A stretch of 64,000 nt of DNA from Candidatus Peregrinibacteria bacterium (GCA_018655275.1 JABIJZ010000004.1:186001-250000); one strand, 5' to 3'; counted from the first letter of the stretch, positions 8,474 to 16,927 are shown. A program made the numbers and translations. The notes: generated from the letters alone by a model not told the origin.

Positions 8474-8772
8474 GGGAGTTTAGCCGGTTTTTTGCAACAA
8501 GAATGGACCTTTTTGGAATTTTTTGCGTTTTTTTGACAAAGGCGTGCAGAAGAATGATTGTATTTCGATAGAAACAGTAGATTATTCGCACCTCTTTTTT
8601 GCCACGGATTCTTAACTCAAAGAGCTTGTCATCAATTTTCTTACTATGTGGCATTCCTAACTTACTAGCAACCTTCCAAGAGATCTAAAGTTCGCAATGT
8701 TTTAGCTATAGTAGCCTTGTCCAATTTAGATATAAAATCTTCTATGTTGTGGTCGAAAAAATTGATATCCAT
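8460..8772 (-). pseudogene. Frameshifted Gp49/HigB-type (RelE superfamily) toxin
   Basis: The C-terminal part is an open frame with KLGMPHSKKIDDKLFELRI, RIIYCFYRNTIILLHAF and KKTQKIP, the signature of phage Gp49-like toxins (DUF891), which are mRNA interferases. The N-terminal half (MDINFFDHNIEDFISKLDK, then TIAKTLRTLDLLE) starts at 8772 in another frame and hits TAG TAA near 8665. The frames would join if one base were added near 8671-8680, inside GGAAGGTTGC on the coding strand. So the toxin looks inactivated by a 1-nt loss, unless the base is a sequencing error. It sits between a Phd-type gene upstream and the XRE antitoxin downstream. Confidence 0.75.
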
Positions 8773-8804
8773 GTTGTCGTGGGATTTAAGGTTCTGTGGA
8801 AAAT

Positions 8805-8963
8805 TTATAGCTTGTCCAAATCTTCAACACTAATCATCACCAGCGTTGGCTTGGATTTGCAAATAATTATTTGAGGGGCCCCTTTGCGAACCCTTTCTGT
8901 AACTTCTTTGAAATGGTTACGAACGTAGGTGGCTGACACTGTGTTTTTTGTGTCGATTTGCAT
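8805..8963 (-). CDS. Phd/YefM-type antitoxin-like small protein
   Basis: 52 aa from ATG at 8963 to TAA. The sequence begins MQIDTKNTVSATYVRNHFKE and ends LVMISVEDLDKL, which follows the Phd/YefM fold pattern: N-terminal DNA-binding beta-helix region, then a beta strand and a short helix, without the usual C-terminal toxin-binding tail. The stop is 33 nt upstream of the broken toxin start, so both may be co-transcribed. A promoter with two palindromes precedes it. The family assignment is from sequence pattern only. The short length could mean a truncated antitoxin. Confidence 0.7.
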   Translation of the reverse strand: MQIDTKNTVSATYVRNHFKEVTERVRKGAPQIIICKSKPTLVMISVEDLDKL

Positions 8964-8976
8964 AGCTCCAGTTTAG

Positions 8977-9014
8977 TAAACGTACGTTTAAATGTCGATT
9001 TACAAATCGGTCAA
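8977..9014 (-). promoter_or_regulatory. Promoter and operators of the Phd-type gene
   Basis: Minus strand TTGACC with an AT-rich -10 (TTAAAC) at 17 nt. The spacer holds GATTTACAAATC (8997-9008), and a perfect 14-bp palindrome TAAACGTACGTTTA (8977-8990) overlaps the -10 and start region, as expected for antitoxin autoregulation. Confidence 0.55.
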
Positions 9015-9047
9015 GGAATAGTAGGATGTGCGGGCGCAAGTGACAAT

Positions 9048-9075
9048 TTGCTGGCGCAGAAAAATTAATTATAAA
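9048..9075 (+). promoter_or_regulatory. pdxS promoter (leaderless)
   Basis: TTGCTG, 16 nt, TATAAA. The -10 ends 4 nt before the pdxS ATG, so the transcript is predicted to start at or next to the start codon. Confidence 0.6.
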
Positions 9076-9079
9076 ACTT

Positions 9080-9982
9080 ATGACTAAAGGTAAAACTCAA
9101 AGAAATACGCCGAAGCTCAAAAAGGGGCTGGCACAAATGATGAAAGGTGGAGTGATCATGGACGTTGTGAACGCTGACCAAGCGCGGATAGCTGAAGACG
9201 CTGGCGCTGTGGCGGTGATGGCTCTTGAACGAGTACCGTCTGATATTCGTGCTGACGGGGGTGTTGCGCGGATGAGTGATCCTAAGATGATTCATGAGAT
9301 TATGGCTACGGTTTCGATCCCCGTGATGGCGAAAGTGCGGATCGGGCATTTTGTCGAAGCGCAGGTTCTTGAGGCGATTGGGGTGGACTATATCGACGAG
9401 AGTGAAGTTTTGACACCTGCTGACAATAAATATCATGTTACTAAGAGTGATTTCAAAGTTCCTTTTGTTTGTGGTGCAACTTGCCTTGGGGAGGCTTTGC
9501 GTCGGATTGACGAGGGAGCTTGTATGATCAGGACGAAAGGTGAGGCTGGGACCGGGAATGTAGTTGAGGCTGTGAGACATATGAGGATTATCAAGGAAGA
9601 GATTGCTGGACTGCAGGAGCTTTCAGGCTCTGCGCAAGCAGCTGGGATGAAGAAATTTGCGAAAGACGAACGAGTGCCTTTGGCTTTGGTTGAAGGTGTT
9701 GTTGTTGATGGACGTTTGCCGGTGGTGAATTTTGCTGCTGGAGGAATTGCTACACCTGCTGATGCTGCTTTGATGATGCAGCTTGGATGCGACGGAGTTT
9801 TTGTTGGAAGTGGGATTTTTAAATCTTCTGATCCTGCTGTTCGGGCAAAAGCTATCGTCGAGGCGGTGATGCATTATGACGATCCTAATGTAGTTGCAAA
9901 GGTTTCGGAAGGGCTTGGCGAAGCGATGCCTGGACAGGAAATCGATGAGCTAGAAACTAAGTACGCTGAGAGGGGGTGGTAG
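9080..9982 (+). CDS. pdxS: Pyridoxal 5'-phosphate synthase subunit PdxS (Pdx1)
   Basis: 300 aa, full length. The synthase builds PLP from ribose 5-phosphate, glyceraldehyde 3-phosphate and ammonia delivered by PdxT. The (beta-alpha)8 barrel is recognisable from [20 protein letters not shown] to the C-terminal GEAMPGQEI. The first catalytic lysine is in [10 protein letters not shown] (about residue 84) and the second in [11 protein letters not shown] (about 152). [19 protein letters not shown] near 220 is the phosphate-binding part. PdxT is encoded about 0.5 kb downstream on the same strand, but an oppositely oriented gene separates them, so they are separate transcription units. Confidence 0.97.
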   Translation: MTKGKTQRNTPKLKKGLAQMMKGGVIMDVVNADQARIAEDAGAVAVMALERVPSDIRADGGVARMSDPKMIHEIMATVSIPVMAKVRIGHFVEAQVLEAIGVDYIDESEVLTPADNKYHVTKSDFKVPFVCGATCLGEALRRIDEGACMIRTKGEAGTGNVVEAVRHMRIIKEEIAGLQELSGSAQAAGMKKFAKDERVPLALVEGVVVDGRLPVVNFAAGGIATPADAALMMQLGCDGVFVGSGIFKSSDPAVRAKAIVEAVMHYDDPNVVAKVSEGLGEAMPGQEIDELETKYAERGW

Positions 9983-9985
9983 GAG

Positions 9986-10420
9986 CTAGCCTTCAGTCCC
10001 AAAGGACCTTATATGGTCCATGACTGCTAGTGCTATTTCTCCAACCACAATCCCTCCCACAAAAAACGGGAGGACAGAATGCTGTGCATCTGGTACTGTT
10101 GGGGCTTTTTCCGCTAGGGCTTGGCCAAGCGATGCCATGTCTGGGGCACCGCTTTGGGTTTGGATTTCTTGTTCTGGAGTTGGACCATTGTCTTCAGCTC
10201 GTGCGCAGGCTGTTGTAGTAAGGGCTGTGACTGCTACTGCAAAGGTCAATTGGCCAACCCTTCTCCTGGTCATTGACAAAGATTCCCCTGCTGGAGTTGA
10301 TCCTGCTTCCGTTTGAGAAAAATTCTTTGCGGTTCTTTCCGCTACCAATCTTCTAAGTGTTCCGACAAGCCCTCCCAATGTTTCTTGTTCTGGGGCTAAG
10401 TCTGGTGTGTTTAGAGCCAT
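9986..10420 (-). CDS. Small predicted membrane protein between pdxS and pdxT
   Basis: 144 aa when started at the ATG at 10420; the longer frame would run through the pdxT promoter. Two hydrophobic stretches are visible: VGQLTFAVAVTALTTTACA (about 55-73) and VLPFFVGGIVVGEIALAVM near the C-terminus. The middle is polar and Pro/Gln-rich. The first segment is preceded by Arg residues (TRRR) and could be a late signal anchor. No family recognised. Transcribed divergently from pdxT from a promoter that appears to share its -35 hexamer. Confidence 0.6.
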   Translation of the reverse strand: MALNTPDLAPEQETLGGLVGTLRRLVAERTAKNFSQTEAGSTPAGESLSMTRRRVGQLTFAVAVTALTTTACARAEDNGPTPEQEIQTQSGAPDMASLGQALAEKAPTVPDAQHSVLPFFVGGIVVGEIALAVMDHIRSFGTEG

Positions 10421-10446
10421 GGGTTTTTGCTTACTGGTTGGGGATA

Positions 10447-10498
10447 ATTGTACTACCGTTGCGGTTTTCTTTGCAAGTATTTTGGGTTGATGTAGAAT
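10447..10498. promoter_or_regulatory. Divergent promoters sharing one palindromic -35
   Basis: TTGCAA at 10471-10476 is self-complementary. Rightward it fits pdxT (16 nt, then TAGAAT at 10493, ATG 7 nt later). Leftward it fits the 144-aa gene (18 nt, then TACAAT at 10452-10447). The two promoters would be mutually exclusive. Confidence 0.6.
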
Positions 10499-10505
10499 TG
10501 GCGCG

Positions 10506-11129
10506 ATGAAAATTGGCATTTTGGACATTCAGGGTTCGGTTGAGGAGCATTTCGAGGCTTTGCGAAAGCTTCGGGGGGTCGAGGTTTCGCTTGTAAAAAA
10601 TCTTGGCGGTTTGGAGAAGCTGGATGGATTGGTAATCCCTGGGGGCGAGAGCACGACTTTGTCGAAATTGATTGAAAAATTTGGCTTGGGAAAAGGCATT
10701 CAAGGGGTGATCAAAAGGGGAGGGGTTGTTTATGGGACTTGTGCGGGAGCTATTTTGATTGGGAAGAAAGTTTTTGGAGAAGGAGGGGTGGCGAAGGTTG
10801 ATGAAAAAGTGAAGCCGTTGGGTCTGATCGATATCGACGTTTCGCGGAATGCGTATGGGCGGCAGCTTGATAGTTTTGAAGCAGAGGTTGAAGTTTTTTT
10901 GAAAGGAGGCGCTGCGAAAGTGCCCGGAGTTTTCATTAGGGCTCCTATTATTTCTCGTATTGGGAACGGTGTTGAAGTTTTGGCTGACTATGAAGGGGAA
11001 CCTGTTTTGGTTAGACAAGAGGTTCCGGGAGGGGGTGTTGTTGTGGCGGGGACTTTTCACCCAGAATTGACTGAAGATTTGAGGGTTTATGAAGAGATTT
11101 TTTTGGGGTATAGTGTGACTCGAATTTAA
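10506..11129 (+). CDS. pdxT: Pyridoxal 5'-phosphate synthase glutaminase subunit PdxT
   Basis: 207 aa class I amidotransferase that hydrolyses glutamine and feeds ammonia to PdxS. Seen: MKIGILDIQGSVEEHF at the N-terminus, oxyanion-hole GGESTTLSK (about 47-55), nucleophile Cys in YGTCAGAILIG (about 78), and the His-Glu pair in AGTFHPELTED (about 184). It appears leaderless, with the -10 ending 7 nt before ATG. recR follows after 9 nt and is probably co-transcribed. Confidence 0.95.
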   Translation: MKIGILDIQGSVEEHFEALRKLRGVEVSLVKNLGGLEKLDGLVIPGGESTTLSKLIEKFGLGKGIQGVIKRGGVVYGTCAGAILIGKKVFGEGGVAKVDEKVKPLGLIDIDVSRNAYGRQLDSFEAEVEVFLKGGAAKVPGVFIRAPIISRIGNGVEVLADYEGEPVLVRQEVPGGGVVVAGTFHPELTEDLRVYEEIFLGYSVTRI

Positions 11130-11138
11130 CATAGGGAC

Positions 11139-11759
11139 ATGCTGCCAAAAAGTATCCGAAAATTAATCGAAGAATTCAGCAAATTGCCGGGGGTGGGGCC
11201 GAAGTCGGCGCAAAGGTTGGCGATGCATTTATTGCGAACGCCTGATCATCGCGTACATGGTTTGGCTGAGGCTGTCGATAGCTTGAAAGAGGGGATCGTT
11301 TTTTGCGGGGTTTGTTGGAATATTTCTGACAGGGACCCTTGTCCTATTTGTTCGAACGATGCGCGAGATCATGCGAAGGTCTGTGTTGTGGAGGAAGTTT
11401 TGGACGCGGCTGCGATTGAGAAGACTGGCGAGTACGATGGGGTTTACCATGTCTTGCATGGGGTTTTGTCGCCGGTGGATGGAGTTGGGGTTGAGGAATT
11501 GAAAATGAATGAATTGATTAAAAGAGTTCGTGAAAGTTGGAACGATGAAAGTGAAGATGTGACTAAAATTCGGGAAGTTATTTTGGCGACTAATCCTTCT
11601 TTGGAAGGCGAAGCAACCGCTTTATATATTCAAAGGGCTCTGGTGGATTGCGAGGTGGAGGTTTCGCGGATTGCACGAGGTCTGCCAACTGGTGGGCACA
11701 TCGAATATTCGGATGACATTACTCTGAGCCGGGCTTTGAAGGGAAGGGGTGGGTTTTAG
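11139..11759 (+). CDS. recR: Recombination mediator RecR
   Basis: 206 aa. RecR loads RecA at gaps with RecF/RecO. Helix-hairpin-helix LPGVGPKSAQRLAMHLL is at 17-33, a four-Cys zinc finger is in CGVCWNISDRDPCPIC (about 56-71), and the Toprim segment starts at VCVVEEVLD. The C-terminal GLPTGGHIEYSDDITLSRAL is the Walker-B-like end of the family. Its stop overlaps the stop of the convergent ispE. Confidence 0.96.
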   Translation: MLPKSIRKLIEEFSKLPGVGPKSAQRLAMHLLRTPDHRVHGLAEAVDSLKEGIVFCGVCWNISDRDPCPICSNDARDHAKVCVVEEVLDAAAIEKTGEYDGVYHVLHGVLSPVDGVGVEELKMNELIKRVRESWNDESEDVTKIREVILATNPSLEGEATALYIQRALVDCEVEVSRIARGLPTGGHIEYSDDITLSRALKGRGGF

Positions 11760-12610
11760 GCTAAGATAAATGTAGTTGGCCCTGCCCCTGTTAGGTGGTG
11801 GTTTTGTTGGTGGTGCTTCCCGGAAGCGGGGTGTTTGGGGGGGACTTCCGGGACATTCTCCCGGAAGTGGGGTGTTTTGGGGGGACTTCCGGTGCCACCT
11901 TCGTGTTCGCGGAGCGATGTTTCAAAATCGTTGTGGAGATTTTGGTGAATTTCGTAGAGATCGTTTGTTTTGATTGCGTGGATTAGGGCTTCGGTTTGGG
12001 CTACGTTTTTTCCGCACTTTGAGAGGTCGAGGGCTGCGTAGGCGTTTTTGGTTTTTTCAGGGTCGTCTGAAGCTGAGTCGGGGAAGAGTGTGAAAGCCAG
12101 GCCGTGGACTGGGGGAAGCTGGGTGATTTGTTCACCGTAGTGTTCTGCCAAGGCAATGTCTCCGCTTATGAAGAATGGTACGTCCATGCCTATTTCTGCT
12201 ACCATTTTGCGCATTTCTTCTGCTGTGAGATGGAGTTCCCACATGTGGTTTAGACCTTTTATCACGGTTGCGGCGTTTGATGAACCGCCACCAAGACCGC
12301 TTGAGATTGGGATGTTTTTTTCGATTGTGATTTTGATTGGAGGGTGAGTTTCGCCGACGTGTTTTTTTACTATTTCGAGAGCTTTGTATGCGAGATTTTT
12401 GTCATCGTGAGATTCGGGGAATTTGTCTTTTGAGACTTCTTCGATCGTGACGAAGTCTGGTTTGAAGTTGCTGCAGTTTTGTGGAGTGATTTCGCACAGA
12501 ACAGTCTGGATAAAATGATAACCTTCGAAAGGGCCAGCAGCTTTTTCGACGCCAATAATGTCCAAAGACAGGTTAACTTTTGCGTTAGATTGGAGGGTGA
12601 GTTTGTTCAT
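11756..12610 (-). CDS. ispE: 4-diphosphocytidyl-2-C-methyl-D-erythritol kinase carrying in-frame palindromic elements
   Basis: 284 aa GHMP kinase that phosphorylates CDP-ME in the MEP pathway. ATP-binding loop: IPISSGLGGGSSNAATVIKG (about 97-116). The substrate part KVNLSLDIIG is at 11-20, and the C-terminal glycine loop LTGAGPTTFILA closes the protein. Residues about 239-264 are encoded by a tandem pair of 36-bp palindromes and read as [10 protein letters not shown] and [12 protein letters not shown], followed by a His/Gln stretch. They interrupt the segment just before the conserved C-terminal loop while leaving the frame open. Last gene of the MEP operon, 10 nt after ispDF. Whether the kinase tolerates the insertion is unknown. 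Confidence 0.92.
   Translation of the reverse strand: MNKLTLQSNAKVNLSLDIIGVEKAAGPFEGYHFIQTVLCEITPQNCSNFKPDFVTIEEVSKDKFPESHDDKNLAYKALEIVKKHVGETHPPIKITIEKNIPISSGLGGGSSNAATVIKGLNHMWELHLTAEEMRKMVAEIGMDVPFFISGDIALAEHYGEQITQLPPVHGLAFTLFPDSASDDPEKTKNAYAALDLSKCGKNVAQTEALIHAIKTNDLYEIHQNLHNDFETSLREHEGGTGSPPKTPHFRENVPEVPPKHPASGKHHQQNHHLTGAGPTTFILA
11818..11894 (+). repeat. 36-bp palindromic element, tandem pair (locus 2, inside ispE)
   Basis: Copies at 11818-11853 and 11859-11894 with linker CATTC. Arms TCCCGGAAGY and ACTTCCGGGA (last two bases of copy 2 altered), loop GGGGTGTTTTGGGGGG or a variant. Lies on the template side of ispE and is translated in two different frames, because the 41-bp period is not a multiple of three. 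Confidence 0.93.
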
Positions 12611-12620
12611 CTTTTCGGAG

Positions 12621-13805
12621 CTACTTTTTTGAGAGTGAGACTATGCAAAAACATTGGATGCCTAGGCCTTGGCCAAAAGTTGTAGCATTTTCGCCTGATG
12701 TCGCTGTAATCCCAACTTTTTTTGTTTCTATGTTGAGAATTTTTGCGAGAGATTTTTTTAGTAGAGGAGTGATTTTGTCGATTTTTGGGATTTTGCATTC
12801 GAGCATTACGCCGATGTTTTGGATTTTGAGTTTTTTCGTTTTGAGTTTTTTGAGTAATGGTTCTAGGTATTTTGCGCTGTCTTTTATTCCTTTGTCGATG
12901 CACATTTTATCAGCATATGCACCCAGAGATTTATCGCCGATGGCTTGCGAGAGGCCGTTGAAAAGTGCATGAAGGATCACGTCGCCGTCCGAGTTTGCCT
13001 CAAGTTTTGGCTGATCTTCGAATAGGACTCCTGCGAGTGTCAAGCCCAGGTCTTCTTTGCTGAACAGGTGGCTGTCCTGGCCGATACCTACCAAGAATCC
13101 TTCCGGCGTTTCACCGAGAGCATTGCGCACGTGGTTTACGTCTTTGTTTAGAGTGACTTTTATATTGTTTTCGTGAGCTTTGATTGTGTGGACTTTTTCG
13201 TCGATTGCTTCGAGAAGCATCGCTTCATCTGTGACGTCGAGGGCTTTTTTCTCTGCGTTTTTTAGGGCTTTTTTGAGAAGGTTGTATTGAACGACTTGTG
13301 GCGTTTCCGCGTTGAAAAGATTTTGTCTGTCGACTGTGGCTTCGACCTTTTTGCCTTTAATTTTTTTGACTGTTGAAGTTACCTTGTGACCTACAATTGC
13401 AGCCCCATGTTCTTCCGCTTCGATGATAACATCCGTGATTTCCTCGTAAGAGGGGAGCGGGTTTGAGCCGTTGTGAACGACGATGAGATCTTGCGGCCCT
13501 GGCTCTGGTTTTTTCAAAGATTTCAGTCCTTGTTCCAGAGATCCGAGTCGAGTTTTGCCACCGACAACCATCGTTTTGACTTTGCTGAATTTGTAGCGAT
13601 CGATCATTTCCTGGAGAGCTTTTTTGTTACCTTTGCTCACGACCAAAATGATATCGTCAATGAGGTGATGATCGTTGATTGCAGAAATTGAGTAATAAAC
13701 AATAGGCTTACCGTTGACCTCAACCAAAAGCTTATCTTCCTGTTTTTTTCGACCTTTATTGAAGCGTTCGGAAAGTCCTGCGGCTAAAATAATTGCGTGA
13801 TTCAT
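12621..13805 (-). CDS. ispDF: Bifunctional IspD/IspF (CDP-ME synthase and MEcPP synthase)
   Basis: 394 aa fusion of two MEP enzymes. IspD (about 1-228) has the nucleotidyltransferase start AIILAAGLSERFNKG and VGGKTRLGSLEQGL. IspF (about 232-394) has zinc ligands in GIGQDSHLF and in SDGDVILHALFNG, plus the late TATSGENATTFGQG. The His usually found just before SDGD is Asn here (ANSDGD). Fusions are well known in alpha- and epsilon-proteobacteria; this one sits in the MEP operon between dxr and ispE. Confidence 0.93.
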   Translation of the reverse strand: MNHAIILAAGLSERFNKGRKKQEDKLLVEVNGKPIVYYSISAINDHHLIDDIILVVSKGNKKALQEMIDRYKFSKVKTMVVGGKTRLGSLEQGLKSLKKPEPGPQDLIVVHNGSNPLPSYEEITDVIIEAEEHGAAIVGHKVTSTVKKIKGKKVEATVDRQNLFNAETPQVVQYNLLKKALKNAEKKALDVTDEAMLLEAIDEKVHTIKAHENNIKVTLNKDVNHVRNALGETPEGFLVGIGQDSHLFSKEDLGLTLAGVLFEDQPKLEANSDGDVILHALFNGLSQAIGDKSLGAYADKMCIDKGIKDSAKYLEPLLKKLKTKKLKIQNIGVMLECKIPKIDKITPLLKKSLAKILNIETKKVGITATSGENATTFGQGLGIQCFCIVSLSKK

Positions 13806-13868
13806 AGGTGTATATTGCCAAAGGGGGGAGTGTTTTGCAAATTTCGTTGAATTTTCGTTGAATTTTCG

Positions 13869-14900
13869 TCAGACAATCTCTGTAAATCGGATTTTTTCTT
13901 CGAGGAATTTTTGGATGTTTTTTTCTGAGGTTTTGTAGAATTTTTCAATTTGGCCTTTTCGGAAAGCGGCGAGTGTGCGGCCAAAGGCTGGGAATTTTGC
14001 GTGTGAGATTTGGTGGAATTTGTGTTTTTTTAGAGCTGGGCCCTCGAGAAATTTGAGTTTGCGGCTTTTGAGCTTGGTTTCGGGGCTACGTGTGTCGTGG
14101 TGAAATTTTACAAGTGTATCTTCTATGACGGTTTTCATGGTTGGTTTGTATGCGAGAGCAAGTGTTTGAGCTGGGGCTTTGGCCGTGCGCGAGAATTCGA
14201 CGATTGCGTGAACGTAGCTTTTGCGATCTATGATTGCGTGAATTTTGTTGAGCGGACACTTGAAAAGGTGATGAGCCTCGATGACTTCAAAACCCTTGTT
14301 GAGAAGAAGGGCTGATTCGATCAGGATTTTTGGACCCATTGACCAGTTTGGGTTTTTGAGAGCTTGGCGTGGGGTGATTTTTGCGAAGTCTGATTTGGGC
14401 GTTTCGAAGAATGGACCTCCTGAGGCTGTGAGTGTTATTTTTTTGACGCGGCGTGGATCGTATTTTGTGAGGCCTTTTGTTTGGAGTAAACGGAGGACTG
14501 CGTGATGTTCAGAGTCGAGGGGAAAGATTTCGGTTTTGTTTTTGCGAGCAAGATTCATCAAGGCTTTGCCTTCTAGTACCAAAGATTCTTTGTTTGCAAG
14601 GACAAGAATTTTCCCGGCTTTCAATGTGAGCTTTGAGGGCACGAGGCCTGCAGATCCTGAAATTGCGTTTACTACTAAGTCGGCTTTGGTTTTTTGGATT
14701 AGAGTGGCTAGGCGTTTTGGTGTTTTCGAAACAAGGACTTTGTTTTTTGTGTGGAATTTTTTGGCTTGGGCGTTTAGCAGTTTGGCGTTGGAATTGCATG
14801 CGAGGCCGACTACTTTGAATTTCTTTTTGTGCTTTCGGATGACCTCCAATGTCTGGCGGCCGATCGAGCCTGTTGATCCGAGGATTATTATGTTTATCAT
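13869..14900 (-). CDS. dxr: 1-deoxy-D-xylulose 5-phosphate reductoisomerase
   Basis: 343 aa, shorter than the usual 380-400 because the C-terminal domain is reduced. NADPH loop ILGSTGSIGRQTLEVI is at 6-21, LANKESLV near 107, metal/substrate site FPLDSEHHAV near 142, TASGGPFF near 172, and NPNWSMGPK with LLNKGFEVIEAHHLF near 195-220. Converts DXP to MEP, the first committed step. Its ATG overlaps the TGA of the upstream FAD protein gene (ATGA), suggesting translational coupling. Confidence 0.93.
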   Translation of the reverse strand: MINIIILGSTGSIGRQTLEVIRKHKKKFKVVGLACNSNAKLLNAQAKKFHTKNKVLVSKTPKRLATLIQKTKADLVVNAISGSAGLVPSKLTLKAGKILVLANKESLVLEGKALMNLARKNKTEIFPLDSEHHAVLRLLQTKGLTKYDPRRVKKITLTASGGPFFETPKSDFAKITPRQALKNPNWSMGPKILIESALLLNKGFEVIEAHHLFKCPLNKIHAIIDRKSYVHAIVEFSRTAKAPAQTLALAYKPTMKTVIEDTLVKFHHDTRSPETKLKSRKLKFLEGPALKKHKFHQISHAKFPAFGRTLAAFRKGQIEKFYKTSEKNIQKFLEEKIRFTEIV

Positions 14901-16927
14901 TTTGATTTTTGTTCAGATTTTAGTTCGAGAATTTTGGTTAGCATTCGAGCAGCTTCTGCTTTTGACACTGTCCTTTTGGGCTGAAAATCACCGCCTTCTC
15001 TGCCTTCGACGACGCCCAATTCTTTAGCTTTTTCTATCCAGCCTATGCTCCATCCTTCTACGTCTTGGAAAGATGAGTCTGCTGTGTCGAGTGGCTTGTA
15101 GTCGCTGGCTTGGAGGAAAATTTTGATGGTTTCTGCGCGAGTGGCTGTTTTGTTGATATTGATTTCGTAGTTTCCGTTGGCGGCTTTGTGTCCTGAAATT
15201 AAACCTTGGTCTAGACCTATTTTCACGTATGGATTTTCTTCTAAATCAGGCAGGTCTGCAAAAATTTCTTTTGAGATTTCTGTTTTTATTGGAGGCCATG
15301 GTTCTTTTCTTGAGGCGATAGCAATTCTTAAAACATCAGCTCTTGTTAGGATTTTTTTGGGTTCAAAAAAGAGATCTTTTGTTCCTCTTAAAACTTTTTC
15401 TAAGGAAAGTTTGTTTATTTCCTCGAAAGCGTAGTGGTCGGCTTTGATGTCCTTGTAATAGAAAAGCATGTTGCCTGAGTCGAGGAGGGCTTTTTGCAAT
15501 TCTTCGATGTCGACGTCTCTGGGTTGGATGTTGTGCTGTGCTGAAATCGAGGCAGCGGCACCTGCAGCTTGGCCGACACTCATCACAGTGGGCTGGAGTC
15601 TTGTGGCTCCGTTCGCGATGTGACTAACTGAGATGTTTTTTTCTGCGGCTAGCAGGCCATCCATTTTTTCCGGGACGATTACGCCATATGGAATTTGGAA
15701 GGCGTGTGTTTTTTTGTATACGTGGCTTTTTTGTGAGCAGAAATGTATGTCGATTGGATAGTCTCCAACAGCAATGGCGTCTTCGACCACGCCTAGTGGC
15801 CTTGTGATTCTTTGATCGGGAGTTATGTCTTGCTCCATCAATCTTTCGACACCTTTTAGTCTTCGGCTTTCTCGCACGTATGGAATTTTGGGGAATCGGT
15901 CTGGGGTTCCGAATTCGTTGTACATTCCGTATGTGTTGTGCCCCAATTCTGTTTGGATAAAGTAGAGGAATCCTCTTGAATGGTCTTTGGCTTTTTCGAG
16001 AATCTCTTTTCTCGTGAGGCCTTCGTGTTTGTCGCTGTATGCATCAAAGTCGTTGCCCCAATTGTTTTGCGGCCAGTTGATCATTATTTTCCCGTTTGGC
16101 ATTAGGCCGTATAGGACTAGCTCGTCGAATGTGAATTTTGCGCTCCAACAGCTTTTGTTTTTTACGCTGCAAATGTAGTTTTTTTTGTCGTAGTTTTTTG
16201 GCTTTTTGATTGTGACGTCTTCGCCATAGTTTTTCAAAATCATTACCTGGGTGAGGGGCTGGACGCATTTTTCGATCTTTTTGTTTAAAGGTTCGCCGCT
16301 ATCTTCGTCTGGGCCTATGTCGTATGGTGTACCAGATAGCTCCAAAATGTCTCCGTATTCTGTTGCGTCTATCGTTATGTGGGCTGGAATTAGGAATGTT
16401 TCGCCTTGGGTGTTTTTCGCTTTTACTCCAATTATTTTGTCGTTTTCTTTATAAACCTTTGTAACGCGTGTTTTGTAAAAGATTTCGAGATGGTCTTCTT
16501 TTGCGGCCATTTCTTCCAAAACTTTTTTGCCTACAGATGGTTCAAAACAAAAATAGCTGACTGTGCACAACCTGGTGCGATCAATCTCGGGGCTGTATTT
16601 TCTTTCTATTAAATCTCGCATTTCTCCGAAAATACTGTTCGATACGCCATCTATTTTGGCACCATCTATTGCGCCAACACCTGCGGATGTGAGCATGCCG
16701 CCCAACCAATCTGTTTCTTCCAAAATGCAAGTGTCTGTGCCCATCCGCGCCGACTGCATGCCTGCGGCAAAACCGCCTGCACCACCACCGACGACCAGCA
16801 CTTCGCAGCCGTTGATTCTTTCTGGAGTTGCGGATGTTGCCGATGCGGCAGACACGTGTGCAACCAAAACAGATAGAGCAGCTATGCTCAAAATTATCGC
16901 AGCGATTTTTGGAAATGAGAGTTTCAC
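14897..16927 (-). CDS. Secreted FAD-dependent oxidoreductase with C-terminal SLH domains
   Basis: 676 aa. N-terminal signal peptide (about 1-27, hydrophobic core IAAIILSIAALSVLVAHV). Rossmann FAD loop VLVVGGGAGGFAAGM is at 43-57, followed by EETDWLGGMLTSAGVG, as in the FAD_oxidored family (PF12831). IDATEYGDILELSG near 190 is another family block. The C-terminus carries SLH-type segments starting near 527, 590 and 650 (TRADVLRIAIA, ATRAETIKIF, VSKAEAARMLTKI), which bind cell-wall polymers. So it is an exported, wall-attached redox enzyme. It lies between ispG and dxr and overlaps dxr by 4 nt, an odd place for a surface protein. Substrate unknown. Confidence 0.88.
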   Translation of the reverse strand: MKLSFPKIAAIILSIAALSVLVAHVSAASATSATPERINGCEVLVVGGGAGGFAAGMQSARMGTDTCILEETDWLGGMLTSAGVGAIDGAKIDGVSNSIFGEMRDLIERKYSPEIDRTRLCTVSYFCFEPSVGKKVLEEMAAKEDHLEIFYKTRVTKVYKENDKIIGVKAKNTQGETFLIPAHITIDATEYGDILELSGTPYDIGPDEDSGEPLNKKIEKCVQPLTQVMILKNYGEDVTIKKPKNYDKKNYICSVKNKSCWSAKFTFDELVLYGLMPNGKIMINWPQNNWGNDFDAYSDKHEGLTRKEILEKAKDHSRGFLYFIQTELGHNTYGMYNEFGTPDRFPKIPYVRESRRLKGVERLMEQDITPDQRITRPLGVVEDAIAVGDYPIDIHFCSQKSHVYKKTHAFQIPYGVIVPEKMDGLLAAEKNISVSHIANGATRLQPTVMSVGQAAGAAASISAQHNIQPRDVDIEELQKALLDSGNMLFYYKDIKADHYAFEEINKLSLEKVLRGTKDLFFEPKKILTRADVLRIAIASRKEPWPPIKTEISKEIFADLPDLEENPYVKIGLDQGLISGHKAANGNYEININKTATRAETIKIFLQASDYKPLDTADSSFQDVEGWSIGWIEKAKELGVVEGREGGDFQPKRTVSKAEAARMLTKILELKSEQKSK

